Shown here: positions 1 to 9,300 of the stretch, piece by piece
Numbering within the stretch: the first letter of the stretch is position 1
Layout of the letters: each line of letters starts with the position of its first letter
Source of the DNA: ZLKRG44 sp964555705
Lineage (GTDB): Bacteria; Planctomycetota; Phycisphaerae; Phycisphaerales; SM1A02
Assembly: GCA_964555705.1 (NCBI GenBank)
Contig: CAZKTN010000011.1
Location: 1 to 64,000 of the forward strand
Direction: 5' to 3'
DNA: 64,000 nt
Notes under the pieces: generated by a model
What the model was told of the DNA's origin: nothing
The model's input: the letters and a program-made list of their open reading frames with translations, nothing else
The model's database searches: none
Made by a program: the position numbers and the translations under genes

Positions 1-987
1 TCAGCTGCGCCGGACGATCCCGCCGATCGGCATCGCTGCGCTGCGCGACACCGCCGCGAGCAGGATCGCGCCCGCTGCAATCATCGCCATCGACAGCAGC
101 ATGGGTTCGGTGACCGGACCGATGCTGAACGCCTCCGCATCCGGCGCGCGCAGCTGCTCGGTCCCGACGCGAAGCACGCCGTATGCGATGAGGAACCATG
201 CCGACACCACGCCGGGCTTCTCAGGCTTCCACCATGCGATGCACAGCGCACCGAGGAGCAGGGGACCGTCGGTGATCGCCTGCATGAAGTTGTTTGGCCA
301 GTATGCGGTGAGCAGCGGCTCGAGCTTCGCGAGCACCTCAGGCCGCTTGAGGTACGCCGCGCGGTACACGGCCTCAGGCAGCGGTAGCGCAGGATCGACG
401 AGCGGCGCAAGCGGCGCGAGCGACTGCACTGGGAAGTCCGGCTGAAGCACCTGCGCCGGGTACTTCACGCTCCACCACGGCGGATTCGCCTGCCAGTCCG
501 CGGGAAGCGGCTTGCCCCACAGCTCTCCGTTGACCCAGTTGGCGAGACGGCCGAAGCAGAGTCCTGGTGGCGCAACGAACGCCGATAGGTCGACCGCATG
601 CAGCATCGGGATGCCTTGCCTGCGCCCGTACCACATCGCGCAGAGGATCACGCCGATGATGCCGCCGTGGCTCGACATGCCGCCCTTGTGGAGCGCGAGA
701 AGTCCCCACCAGGGGAATGATTCGCTGAAGGTCCAGAGCAGTGCGCGGTCGTAGAAGATGACGTGACCCACACGGCCGCCGACCACCACGCCAACAACGA
801 GAAACGTAAGCAGGTCGGTGACCTGCGACGTTGAGAGCGGCGTGCGGCCAGTACGCGAGAGCCAACGCAGCAGGAGCCACGCGACGAGGAACCCGGCGGC
901 ATAGGAGAGGCCGTACCAGCGCGGCCCGAACCCTGGCGAGATCTCGATGGCGAAGGGCGAGAGGGTGTGGATGATTGACCCGATCAC
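1..987 (-). CDS. lgt: Prolipoprotein diacylglyceryl transferase
   Basis: Transfers diacylglyceryl from phosphatidylglycerol to the lipobox cysteine of prolipoproteins in the inner membrane. The 328-residue protein has several hydrophobic segments. Family landmarks are visible: GGRVGHVIFYD at about residues 70-80, GGMSSHGG at about 103-110 (the conserved His region) and GRLANWVNGELWG at about 147-159. After this block there is a roughly 50-residue Pro/Leu/Ala-rich insertion before the last membrane segments, longer than in Proteobacteria. The start is GTG at 987, with a TAGGAT hexamer 9 nt upstream, and the stop is the first three bases of the window. The window holds many lipoproteins that would be substrates. 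Confidence 0.96.
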   Translation of the reverse strand: MIGSIIHTLSPFAIEISPGFGPRWYGLSYAAGFLVAWLLLRWLSRTGRTPLSTSQVTDLLTFLVVGVVVGGRVGHVIFYDRALLWTFSESFPWWGLLALHKGGMSSHGGIIGVILCAMWYGRRQGIPMLHAVDLSAFVAPPGLCFGRLANWVNGELWGKPLPADWQANPPWWSVKYPAQVLQPDFPVQSLAPLAPLVDPALPLPEAVYRAAYLKRPEVLAKLEPLLTAYWPNNFMQAITDGPLLLGALCIAWWKPEKPGVVSAWFLIAYGVLRVGTEQLRAPDAEAFSIGPVTEPMLLSMAMIAAGAILLAAVSRSAAMPIGGIVRRS

Positions 988-996
988 GCGAGCGGA

Positions 997-1002
997 ATCC
1001 TA
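997..1002 (-). promoter_or_regulatory. Putative -10 box of lgt (leaderless type)
   Basis: TAGGAT on the minus strand, 9 nt before the lgt GTG. No Shine-Dalgarno sequence fits between them. Confidence 0.5.
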
Positions 1003-1072
1003 CTCATTGCGCTGCACTGGCTGAGTTGCGCGAAGTTTGGGCGCACGGAGCGGATGGCCCGTGGCTCGTCGC

Positions 1073-1078
1073 TAGGGT
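1073..1078 (+). promoter_or_regulatory. Putative -10 box of comEC (leaderless type)
   Basis: TAGGGT, 8 nt before the ATG at 1087. It supports that start over the in-frame ATG at 1054, which lies upstream of the box. Confidence 0.5.
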
Positions 1079-1086
1079 CGCGCGAC

Positions 1087-4000
1087 ATGGACAACATGCG
1101 CAATGACGCCACGAAGCGGCTGCGCCGCACAGCGCGCGACCCGCCGGGGCGAATGCAGCCGCCTGTGGCATGGCTCACGTGGTGTGCAGTCGCGCTTGTC
1201 GCTGGCGCATGCCTTCCGCAAGGTGCGCGGGAGACCGTCTCGCGGTCCATCGCGCATGCGATCGAGCGGGTGCCGTTCGCATGTGGCGGACACACGCTCA
1301 ACATGGGAACACCTGACACGCATGCGCTTGTCGCGACCCTCGCGTGCGCCTGTGTCACGTGCGGTGCGGCAGCCTTGACTCTGGGCGCGCCGACCTTGCG
1401 TCGAGCCGCCGGCGCACTCGCCATCTTGCTGTGCCTCCTGTCCTGCTGCCTGCTCGGCGCTGCATGGCGGCAGCGTGCCGACGAGTCGTGGACGGCGCTC
1501 GTGCGCCATATCGCGCCTGACAGCGCACCACGCCTCGTGGAGATTGTGGGCGTTGCGCTCAAGCCGCCTTCATCCGACGAGCGAAGCCACTTGGGCGATG
1601 CGTGGGGCGACACGCTGTCGCGATTCACCCCACCGTCGCCCTCGTCATCCCTCGACATGCGCATCCAGACGCCCTTCGGGCCAGCCACCGTCCGCGTGCG
1701 TGTGGATGGTCACAGGCTCCCGTTGCTCGCAGGCGACCGTGTGCGCGCCACCGGATGGGTGCGCACGCTCGGCGCTACGACAAATCCTGGTGGCTTCGAC
1801 GGAGAGCGCTGGTCCGCATCGCGGCGTGTGGCCGCCATCATGGACGCCGAATCACCGGCCCTCGTGTCCAGCGAGGGACCTGATGATGGCATCGACGGCA
1901 CGCTCGCGCGATGGCGCGCCCGCGTCGAGGATCACCTCCAGCGGTCGATGCCAGCATGGGCATCGCACGCGGCGCGTGCGCTCGTCGGCGCCAGCATCAT
2001 TGGCGTGTCGTGGCCCGGCGCAAGCCTCGCGAACGATGCGTTCGCGGGCACCGGCATCCAGCACCTTGTGGCGATCTCCGGCTTCAATATGGGCGTTCTT
2101 GCGGCCGTCGCGCTCGTGCCGCTGGCACGGCTCCGCAGGCCGCGCCTCGAAGGCATCGCACTCATCCTGCTTGCGGCCGTGTTCGCGGCGTCCATCCACA
2201 CCGAGGTCTCAGCGGTACGTGCAGCACTCATGGCTGCGGGAGTGGGTGCCGTCCGCCTGGCCGGACTTCGCTGCTCCGGCGAGGCGGTCGTCGCCATCGC
2301 GGCGATCGCGATCGTGGCCACTGACCCGCCGCAGGCGGCGAACCCAGGATTCCAGCTCAGCTTCGCTGCGGTGATCGGTCTCATGCGCGCATCACGGCCG
2401 CTCGAGCGCGCGCTGATGCGTGCATGCACGGGAGACGGCATCACGTCGGTACTGCTGCGCAAGGCGATTCCCGCGACGAGCGCATCGATCGCCGCATGGA
2501 GCGCCACCGCCCCGATCACGATCACTCACTTCGGCCAGCTCGCGCTGTGGGCGATTCCCGTGACGATCGCGCTCTCGCCGCTCTTTGCCGCGCTGGTCGT
2601 GGCGGGAAGCGCCGCACCCGCGCTGCATGCGCTCTCGCCGCCTATCGGCTCTGCCGTTGGCGCATTTGCCGCCGCCGACGCGCAGCTGCTTGTGAGGATG
2701 GCGTCGCTGGCCACCTACCTGCCTGGCGCCATCGTGCGCACTGGTGTGACGGGACCGGACCAGGTCGATCCTCCCGGCACCTCGCACACGCTCCGCATCG
2801 ACTCGATCGATGTGCGTGACGGGTCGTGCCACCTCATCCGGTCACGTGACGCCGCCATTCTCTTCGATGCTGGCTCCCTCGGATCGGCCACACTCGGTAG
2901 CGGCACAGTGGTGCCGGCGCTGCATGCGCTTGGCGTGCGACGCATCGACGCGATCGTCGTGTCGCACGCGAACTTCGACCACTACAGCGCTGTACCTGAG
3001 GTGATCGAGGCAATGGGCGTACCGAGGCTGCTTGTGAGCCTCGATTCGCTCGAGCGCGCGCGGAAGTCGCCACGGGGATCGATGGCAGCCGCACTCCGCC
3101 ACGCGCGCGACTCCGGATGCGCCATTGCCACCGTAGGGCAGGGCGATGAGTTTTCGGTCGGTCGCGACATGCATGTGCGGGTGCTGTGGCCTCCGCGCAC
3201 ACCCGCAGTGGCGCCGCCACCGACCGCTCCGCCGTCAGCCACCGCCCGCGGCAAGCGACCACGCGGCGTATCCGAGAATTCACGCAGCGTCACGATGCTT
3301 GTCGAGGTCCGGCACGAGGGGGTGGATCCCGCTCGTGCGCTCTTCTGTGGCGACCTCTCGGGCCATGCCTGCGATGCCGTCACCGACCAGATCCACCACC
3401 TCGCCGGAACCATCGCCATCGCGGAGGTTCCGCATCACGGATCGCCCGATCCCGCCGCGGTGAGGATGCTGAAGGTCCTGGATCCGTCCGTCGCGATCCA
3501 GTCGACTGGTGCGAGGAGGCTGCAGCGCGATGCGATCGCGTCGCTGCTGACGTTCACGGAACCGTTCGCCGATGCGTCGGCGCAATCGGGGGCCGCACAC
3601 GATGGCTCCGCCTCATTCGAGCACAGGACTCAGCATGATGGGCGTGCGGTGCCGCGCCTGGTCACCGCGCGGCATGGCGCTGTTGCGGCCGTCATCGGCG
3701 GGGACGGGTCGCTTCACGCGGGAAGGTTCGATCGCGACCGGTACGTGTGGCGCACGCTGTTGCCCGCGTCAGTTGCCGCCCGGCCCACGCACCAGGAGCA
3801 ATGCTCGGTCGAGGACGAGTACGTCCCCGATTGCAGCGCGCTGCCCCTCGCCGATCTCGATCGAGAGCGCAGCGTCCGCTCCAGAGAGCGCTGGGTCGAG
3901 CCTGAGGTCGAGCGTGAGCGTCGGGGTCGCCGCATCGAGTGTCGCCCTGACGAGCTCACGCTCGCCCTGCTTCACGACAACGGGGGCATGCGCCCAGGGG

Positions 4001-5520
4001 CGAAGCCTCTCGCGCACGAGGAGCTGGCCCACAAGCCGCTCGCTCCCCTTGGGGACTTCGTAGACGAGCCGTACAGGCCCCCTGATCTCCAGCGCGGCGA
4101 GGCCGAGCGGGGGATTGGCATCGAGCGCCTCCGGTCCGACGGGCGCGCTCGTCGCCAGGGTCACATCCGTTGCGGGCTCCACAACCGGCGCGAGCGTCGC
4201 CAGTGGCACGATCCGGGCGTCGCCTGCCGTGCCGAGCAAAGCCCCGTGCATCTCCTCGGCCGTGAGCACCACGAGACTGCGACCCGCCAGCAGCGACGGT
4301 CCCGCAAGCGCGAAGGCAAGGTCGCCCACCGGCTTGAGCTCTGTGCCGTCAAGGACGGTGCCATCGGCCTGCCACACGCGGACCGGCAGCCGAGGCGTGG
4401 GGCTTGTGACGAATCCGCATGCGGCGATCCGGTCCACCGGAATCTCGCGGCGCTGTCCCTCCTGCTCGATGACGAAGACCTCGCCGATGCGCTCGACGAC
4501 ACCCTCGATCACGTCACCGTTGGACAGCTTCACCACATCGGCCGCCTGTGCCAACGGAATCGCCACGCCGCCCTGAAGCGAGAGTCCTGCCACACGGTCC
4601 AGCGGCGCATCGATGGCGCCAAGCCCGAGGTGCTTCCACACCACGCGCATGCCGCCGTCCGGATCCGTGAATGCGCCAGCGAGCGATCCCGGAAAGCGCT
4701 GGCCGTCAGCCATCACCATCTCCGACTGGCCCGCCACGGCACGGAAGGCCGGCCTTCGCTCGCGGCCCGCGAGCAGTGCGCGCCCATCCGGCCCGAGGAC
4801 CGCGAGCGCACCAGCCATCGCCTGGCTCCCGTCAGCCGACACGAGCGAGCCATCGGCTGTGAGCGTCGCGTCGGTCCACGATCCATCTGCCCGAAGCGTC
4901 GCGCAGGTGACCTTCTGCACCGGCACCATCTCGCGCTGCACCGAGCCGGATCCAGGGACTGCGTCCTGCGCGAGCGAGTGCGCGGCAGGCACCGCAACCG
5001 CCAGGGCTGCGCAGAGTGCAGTGATTGGGTGAGCTCGTTGATTCGCGTGCATCGGTGCGTTGGCGTGTGGCCTGGCTGGCGTGAATGGCGTGATTTGCGC
5101 GGCGTGTGCGGCTTCAGTGGCGTGCGTGGCGCGCGCCTCAGCGCTGGAAGATCGGCAGGTATCGCTTGGGCATCTGCGCCACCACAAGCGCCATCGCTGT
5201 CGCGTACGCGTTGCCGGACTGGTGATCGACCCAGCTTCCATCCTCCGACTGAAGTCTCACCAGTTCATCACGGATCCCTGGCCACCACTGCGCCCACCAC
5301 TCTCCGCCCGCGAGGTACATCGCCTGCACCGCGTAGTAGTGGCCGTAGAAGTAGTAGGGCTGGATCATGGGACCGCCGCTTCCCGGCGGCGCAGTGCGCG
5401 CGAGGTAGTCGAGCGCGCGCGCAATCGAGTCGTCCTCGTAGATACCCGCATAGAACAGCGTCGCCACTCCTGCCGCAGACCGCGGCCAAGCGCTCGCGCC
5501 TGACACGCGCATGTACCTGA
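1087..5520 (+). CDS. comEC: ComEC/Rec2-type DNA uptake channel with metallo-beta-lactamase domain; frame runs on without a stop
   Basis: Inner-membrane channel for import of single-stranded DNA in natural transformation. In order: N-terminal membrane segments, a soluble OB-like region, a Competence domain (GIQHLVAISGFNMG near residue 335, NPGFQLSFAAVIG near 420), then a metallo-beta-lactamase domain with SHANFDHYS and EVPHHGSPDP. Recognisable ComEC sequence ends near position 3790, about 900 codons. The frame stays open to a stop at 5518-5520, antisense through the whole 3769-5052 gene and part of the next. That tail looks like an antisense shadow (Arg/Glu/His-rich, no domain). Either the true stop was lost through an indel near 3770-3800, or the protein has a long non-conserved tail. 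ATG 1054 is an alternative start. Confidence 0.75.
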   Translation: MDNMRNDATKRLRRTARDPPGRMQPPVAWLTWCAVALVAGACLPQGARETVSRSIAHAIERVPFACGGHTLNMGTPDTHALVATLACACVTCGAAALTLGAPTLRRAAGALAILLCLLSCCLLGAAWRQRADESWTALVRHIAPDSAPRLVEIVGVALKPPSSDERSHLGDAWGDTLSRFTPPSPSSSLDMRIQTPFGPATVRVRVDGHRLPLLAGDRVRATGWVRTLGATTNPGGFDGERWSASRRVAAIMDAESPALVSSEGPDDGIDGTLARWRARVEDHLQRSMPAWASHAARALVGASIIGVSWPGASLANDAFAGTGIQHLVAISGFNMGVLAAVALVPLARLRRPRLEGIALILLAAVFAASIHTEVSAVRAALMAAGVGAVRLAGLRCSGEAVVAIAAIAIVATDPPQAANPGFQLSFAAVIGLMRASRPLERALMRACTGDGITSVLLRKAIPATSASIAAWSATAPITITHFGQLALWAIPVTIALSPLFAALVVAGSAAPALHALSPPIGSAVGAFAAADAQLLVRMASLATYLPGAIVRTGVTGPDQVDPPGTSHTLRIDSIDVRDGSCHLIRSRDAAILFDAGSLGSATLGSGTVVPALHALGVRRIDAIVVSHANFDHYSAVPEVIEAMGVPRLLVSLDSLERARKSPRGSMAAALRHARDSGCAIATVGQGDEFSVGRDMHVRVLWPPRTPAVAPPPTAPPSATARGKRPRGVSENSRSVTMLVEVRHEGVDPARALFCGDLSGHACDAVTDQIHHLAGTIAIAEVPHHGSPDPAAVRMLKVLDPSVAIQSTGARRLQRDAIASLLTFTEPFADASAQSGAAHDGSASFEHRTQHDGRAVPRLVTARHGAVAAVIGGDGSLHAGRFDRDRYVWRTLLPASVAARPTHQEQCSVEDEYVPDCSALPLADLDRERSVRSRERWVEPEVERERRGRRIECRPDELTLALLHDNGGMRPGAKPLAHEELAHKPLAPLGDFVDEPYRPPDLQRGEAERGIGIERLRSDGRARRQGHIRCGLHNRRERRQWHDPGVACRAEQSPVHLLGREHHETATRQQRRSRKREGKVAHRLELCAVKDGAIGLPHADRQPRRGACDESACGDPVHRNLAALSLLLDDEDLADALDDTLDHVTVGQLHHIGRLCQRNRHAALKRESCHTVQRRIDGAKPEVLPHHAHAAVRIRECASERSRKALAVSHHHLRLARHGTEGRPSLAAREQCAPIRPEDRERTSHRLAPVSRHERAIGCERRVGPRSICPKRRAGDLLHRHHLALHRAGSRDCVLRERVRGRHRNRQGCAECSDWVSSLIRVHRCVGVWPGWREWRDLRGVCGFSGVRGARLSAGRSAGIAWASAPPQAPSLSRTRCRTGDRPSFHPPTEVSPVHHGSLATTAPTTLRPRGTSPAPRSSGRRSSRAGSWDRRFPAAQCARGSRARAQSSRPRRYPHRTASPLLPQTAAKRSRLTRACT
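3769..5052 (-). CDS. Exported protein of unknown function
   Basis: 427 residues, family not recognised. It begins with a signal peptide (hydrophobic stretch ITALCAALAVAVPAAHSLA) and should be periplasmic. A short motif near the middle, SNGDVIEGVVERIGEVFVIE, resembles the small beta-barrel pattern of SH3-like proteins, and the rest looks beta-rich. ATG 5052 was chosen because it starts the signal peptide; longer versions of the frame run into the upstream gene. It is the last gene of the moxR operon, 85 nt after the cyclase-fold gene. Its 3' end meets comEC head-on, and comEC reads through it antisense. Codon pattern and signal peptide favour this strand as the real gene. Confidence 0.75.
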   Translation of the reverse strand: MHANQRAHPITALCAALAVAVPAAHSLAQDAVPGSGSVQREMVPVQKVTCATLRADGSWTDATLTADGSLVSADGSQAMAGALAVLGPDGRALLAGRERRPAFRAVAGQSEMVMADGQRFPGSLAGAFTDPDGGMRVVWKHLGLGAIDAPLDRVAGLSLQGGVAIPLAQAADVVKLSNGDVIEGVVERIGEVFVIEQEGQRREIPVDRIAACGFVTSPTPRLPVRVWQADGTVLDGTELKPVGDLAFALAGPSLLAGRSLVVLTAEEMHGALLGTAGDARIVPLATLAPVVEPATDVTLATSAPVGPEALDANPPLGLAALEIRGPVRLVYEVPKGSERLVGQLLVRERLRPWAHAPVVVKQGERELVRATLDAATPTLTLDLRLDPALSGADAALSIEIGEGQRAAIGDVLVLDRALLLVRGPGGN

Positions 5521-6352
5521 ACCCGCCATCGGCATTCTGGCACTCGCGCACGTACCGCACGGCGGCATCGATCGTCTCCTTGGGCACCTTGATGCCGGCA
5601 TTGCGCGCGCTGCGCATCGCCATCACCTGGCAGATCGTCACGGACACGTCCGCGTCGTAGGGCACAGGGTTGTAGCGCCAGCCGCCCTCGTCGTTCTGGC
5701 TGTTCACGATCAGCTGCACGGCACGCACAAGCGCATCGCGCACGCGCGTGTCCTGCGGGTTCATGCCGTACACCTCGCCGAGAAAGAGCGCCGCGAACCC
5801 ATGGCCGTACATCGGGCCTGTGGAGTTCTCGACCGCGAGCAGGCCGCTCTCCTCGCTGCTCCTGAGCACGTACTCGAGCGCCTTCGCCACGTTGTCGCCG
5901 TAGCGGCCACGGCCTGGCACATGCCCATCAGCGAGGAACGCGATGCCGCACAGGGCCGTGATGCCGACGTGACGGCTGAACCGGCCGCGGCCGAACGAGC
6001 CGTCGTCGTTCTGCACTGATGCGAGGTACGCGAGCCCACGGGTGACGGCACGCTCGAGCTCAGGCGTCGTTTCGCCCGACATCGGCGCGTTCTCGGCGCC
6101 CGCGGCGTCGCTGCGCGCAGGGGATGCAGACGCTGCAGATGGCGCATTCGCGCTCGGTGCAGCGGGTGGCGCAACTTGCGGCGCGATCGCACGCGGTTCC
6201 TCCGCTTGTGCAGCGGCCGGATTCGCAGCGGCCGGTGCCGCACCCGGAACTGCAGCACCCTGCGGCGCCGCGGCGCAGACGCACGCGAGCGCCACACATG
6301 CGATCGATGCAATCGTGCGCCGGACAGCGCGGGCTCCAGCGCTCACGCTCAC
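5138..6352 (-). CDS. Secreted prenyltransferase/squalene-cyclase-fold repeat protein
   Basis: 404 residues. A signal peptide is followed by an Ala/Pro-rich linker to about residue 85, then an alpha/alpha-toroid of repeats with the signature QNDDGSFG, QNDEGGWR, QNADGGFR and QSEDGSW. These QW-like repeats belong to the squalene cyclase/prenyltransferase beta/terpenoid cyclase fold. No DxDD cyclase acid motif is visible, so enzymatic activity is uncertain; planctomycetes have many such proteins encoded next to MoxR/VWA operons. The GTG start at 6352 overlaps the stop of the upstream gene (GTGA), indicating translational coupling. It is part of the moxR operon. Confidence 0.85.
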   Translation of the reverse strand: MSVSAGARAVRRTIASIACVALACVCAAAPQGAAVPGAAPAAANPAAAQAEEPRAIAPQVAPPAAPSANAPSAASASPARSDAAGAENAPMSGETTPELERAVTRGLAYLASVQNDDGSFGRGRFSRHVGITALCGIAFLADGHVPGRGRYGDNVAKALEYVLRSSEESGLLAVENSTGPMYGHGFAALFLGEVYGMNPQDTRVRDALVRAVQLIVNSQNDEGGWRYNPVPYDADVSVTICQVMAMRSARNAGIKVPKETIDAAVRYVRECQNADGGFRYMRVSGASAWPRSAAGVATLFYAGIYEDDSIARALDYLARTAPPGSGGPMIQPYYFYGHYYAVQAMYLAGGEWWAQWWPGIRDELVRLQSEDGSWVDHQSGNAYATAMALVVAQMPKRYLPIFQR

Positions 6353-9300
6353 TTGCGGGCCTCCTCTGCGATGCGCCTGTAGTACTGCTCGGTCCACCAC
6401 TTGTAGGTGGTGCTCATCTTCTCGCGGAGACCTTGGCGCACGGCCTCGCGGGTCCGTGCCGGAAGCCTGCCCCACTCCGCCTCGGACTGCTCAAGCGGAC
6501 CGCCCTGAGCCGCCTCAGCCGGATCGACCTCAGGCATGCCGCCCTGCGGCTCGCCGGCTCCACCCGCCTCGCGCTGGGCCTGCTCCTGTGCACGCCGACG
6601 CGCCTCCTCCGCAGCCCGGCGCTCAGCCTCGCGCTGCGACTCCTCATCGCCCTGAGACTGTCCTTGCTGCTGCTGCTGGCCAGACGACTGCGACTGCGAA
6701 CTGGAGGACGAGCTCGAAGACTGCTGCTGCCGCTGCTGCTGCTGTTGCCTCTGCTGCGCGCTCTCGATCAGCGCATCGAGCCGCGCGATCGTCTCCGCCT
6801 GCACGCGCTGCACTGCGGTGCCGCTCTCCTTGCCGTCGAGCAGCGTCGCGCTGCGGCGCATGCCCGCCACAACTTCGCGCATCAGGTCGCGCAGCTGCTC
6901 GTCGTTGAGCACCTTTGCGAGCCGCTCGCGTGCCGCCCGCTCAGCCTCTGCAGCGGCGCGGGCTGCATCATCGGCGGCAGGGGCCTCGCCCGACCCGCCC
7001 TTGCGGTCACCGATGCCGAGCAGCTCGTCGAGACTCTTGGGTGGCGGTGATGCAGGCGATTCCGGCGGTGCGACTCCTTGCTTCGCCGAAGACTGGTTGC
7101 CCGAAGGCGCCGCAGACTGCGGCCACAGCATCGACGGCGCCGGCGATCCAGGCCCTGGCTGCACCTGCGCTCCGTCACCGTCGGGCGCATCATCAGGCAC
7201 CTGCTCCACCGATGGGCCTGCGCGCTCACGCTGCTCCTGCATGCGCCGCTCGATCTCCTCTCGCACCTTCTCGGCGAGCGCGGCGATGTCCGCCTGCCTC
7301 TGCGCCACAGTCCTGAGCATCTCCGCCGGCAGCTCGCCGGCACCGACAGCCCGCGTCCGCTCCGCGAGGCCGTGCTGCACCGCGCGAAGCACCTTCAGTT
7401 CCGCTACCGGCGGCACGACCGGTTCGTCGGCCTCTCCCTCTCCGCCGCCACCGCCGCCGCCACCCTGGTCGCCGCCTTGTGCCTGCGCCTCCTCGAAGGG
7501 ATTTCGTTCGGCTGCCTGCTCGGCGAGCGCTGCAGCCAGGCCCCGCAGGATCTGCAGCACGTCCGCGCACTCCGCTGCGGTCTGCGCGCGTGCAGTGCCG
7601 TCACGCAGGTCCGCTGCCGCACGCGATGCGGCATCCGACAGCGCCTCGGTCGAGTTCATCAGCACTTCCGATGCGCGGACATCCTCGTTGTCATCGGCGA
7701 TCGCACGTGCGGCGGCACGCACCGAGTCCTGCTCGACACCGGCACGCCGTGCCTCCATGATCCTGCGCCTATCGCGCGCGGCACCAGCGTCAAGCTGCGA
7801 GAGTGCGGTCACCGCGACCACCACGCCCTCTTGCCTGTCGGCGAGCGCACGGTAGGCCTCGGCCAGCGCGCGCACACGGCGCTCGCGGTCGCGGGCCTCG
7901 TTGCGGCGCTCCTCGCTGCGCGCAAGGTCGCGTGCCTCGCGGAACAGCGTGGTCGCACGGGCTAGCGCACCCGCACCATCGGCCACCGCAGGGGGCGCCC
8001 GGCGCAGCGCCGACGCGCCACGGCCCGCGCTCTCAGCGCCACGCTCCACCGTGCGGACGATGCGCTGCATGCTCGGTCCGCCCGCTCGACCCTCATCGGC
8101 CACCGCAAGCGCCTGCTGGTTGAGGGTGCCAGCCTCGCGCGCCTCAGCCTCCGCCGCGGACGCATCGGGGGCAAGCGCATCAGCCGATCGCTGCGCGCTC
8201 TCGGCGCGCGTGAGAAGCCCCTCCAGTGCCTCGAGCATCGATGCGAGCCGGCGTCGAAGGGTCTCGGTACGCGACCGCTCATCATCGGCAAGCTCCGACA
8301 TCATCTGCTTGACGGTCTCAGCGGCCTGCGCACTCGCGCGGCTCGCCTCATCCATCCGGTTCTCCCGGGTCGACTGCGCAGCCTGCTCGGTGCGGGACTC
8401 GAGCGATCCCTCCTCACCCCGGCGCACGGCCTCGCGCAGCGCCTCCGCGCGCGCAGGATCCGCTGACTTCACGCGCTCTGCGCGCTCCGCGAGCGCCTCC
8501 ATCGCCTCGCGTGCAGCACGCGCCGCCTCGTCGGCAGCCTGCGCCGCGCGGTCGAGCTCAGCCGCCTCTGCCGCATCAAGCTCCTCACGCCCGCGTCCGG
8601 CGGTGCGTGCCCCCGCAGCGCGCCGGGCCGCATCGGCCTTCGCGAGCGACTCGGTCACCTTCTCGAGCTGGCGGCCCGCAGCCCACGCATCGCGGTCGCG
8701 GTCAAGGAGCGTCGCAAGATCCTCCAGCTCCGCGCGCACGGCCTCCTGCGCTGTGCGAGCCTGAGCCTGTGCACGCTCCGACGATGCACGCGCGCGCGCC
8801 GCGTCGGCGGCATTCCCGGCGCGGTCCGCATCCTGCGCCGCCTGCGCGGACTCGGCGGCGCCCTGCATGCCCTCGCGAGCCTCGTTCGACCGCGCTGCAG
8901 CCTCGGCCACCAGGTCCTCGGCCGCATCAAGCACACTGCGCAGAGCATCGTCATCTGCACGGTTGCGGGCGAGCCTCGAACGGAGCCCAGTCACCGTGCG
9001 CTCGAGCCCTGCGAGCCGTTCGCTCAGCTCGCCCTGCGGGCGCACCATCTCGCCCGGCGCGTCATCGCGCTCGATCAGCGCCCGCTGGCGCTCGTCCGAT
9101 CGGATCGCCGACTGCCGCAGCGCCGCCAGCGCCGCACGCATCTCCTCGTCGAACTGCGATCCGGAGATCACGCGCAGCCGGCGCGGCACGCTGCGCACGC
9201 CATCAGCACCAGAGCCAGCCATCCGGATGTCCGATGCCACACCATAGAGCTCAAGCACATCTCCTGGCGCAGCGCCGGTTGACGCCACATCGAGCGCACC

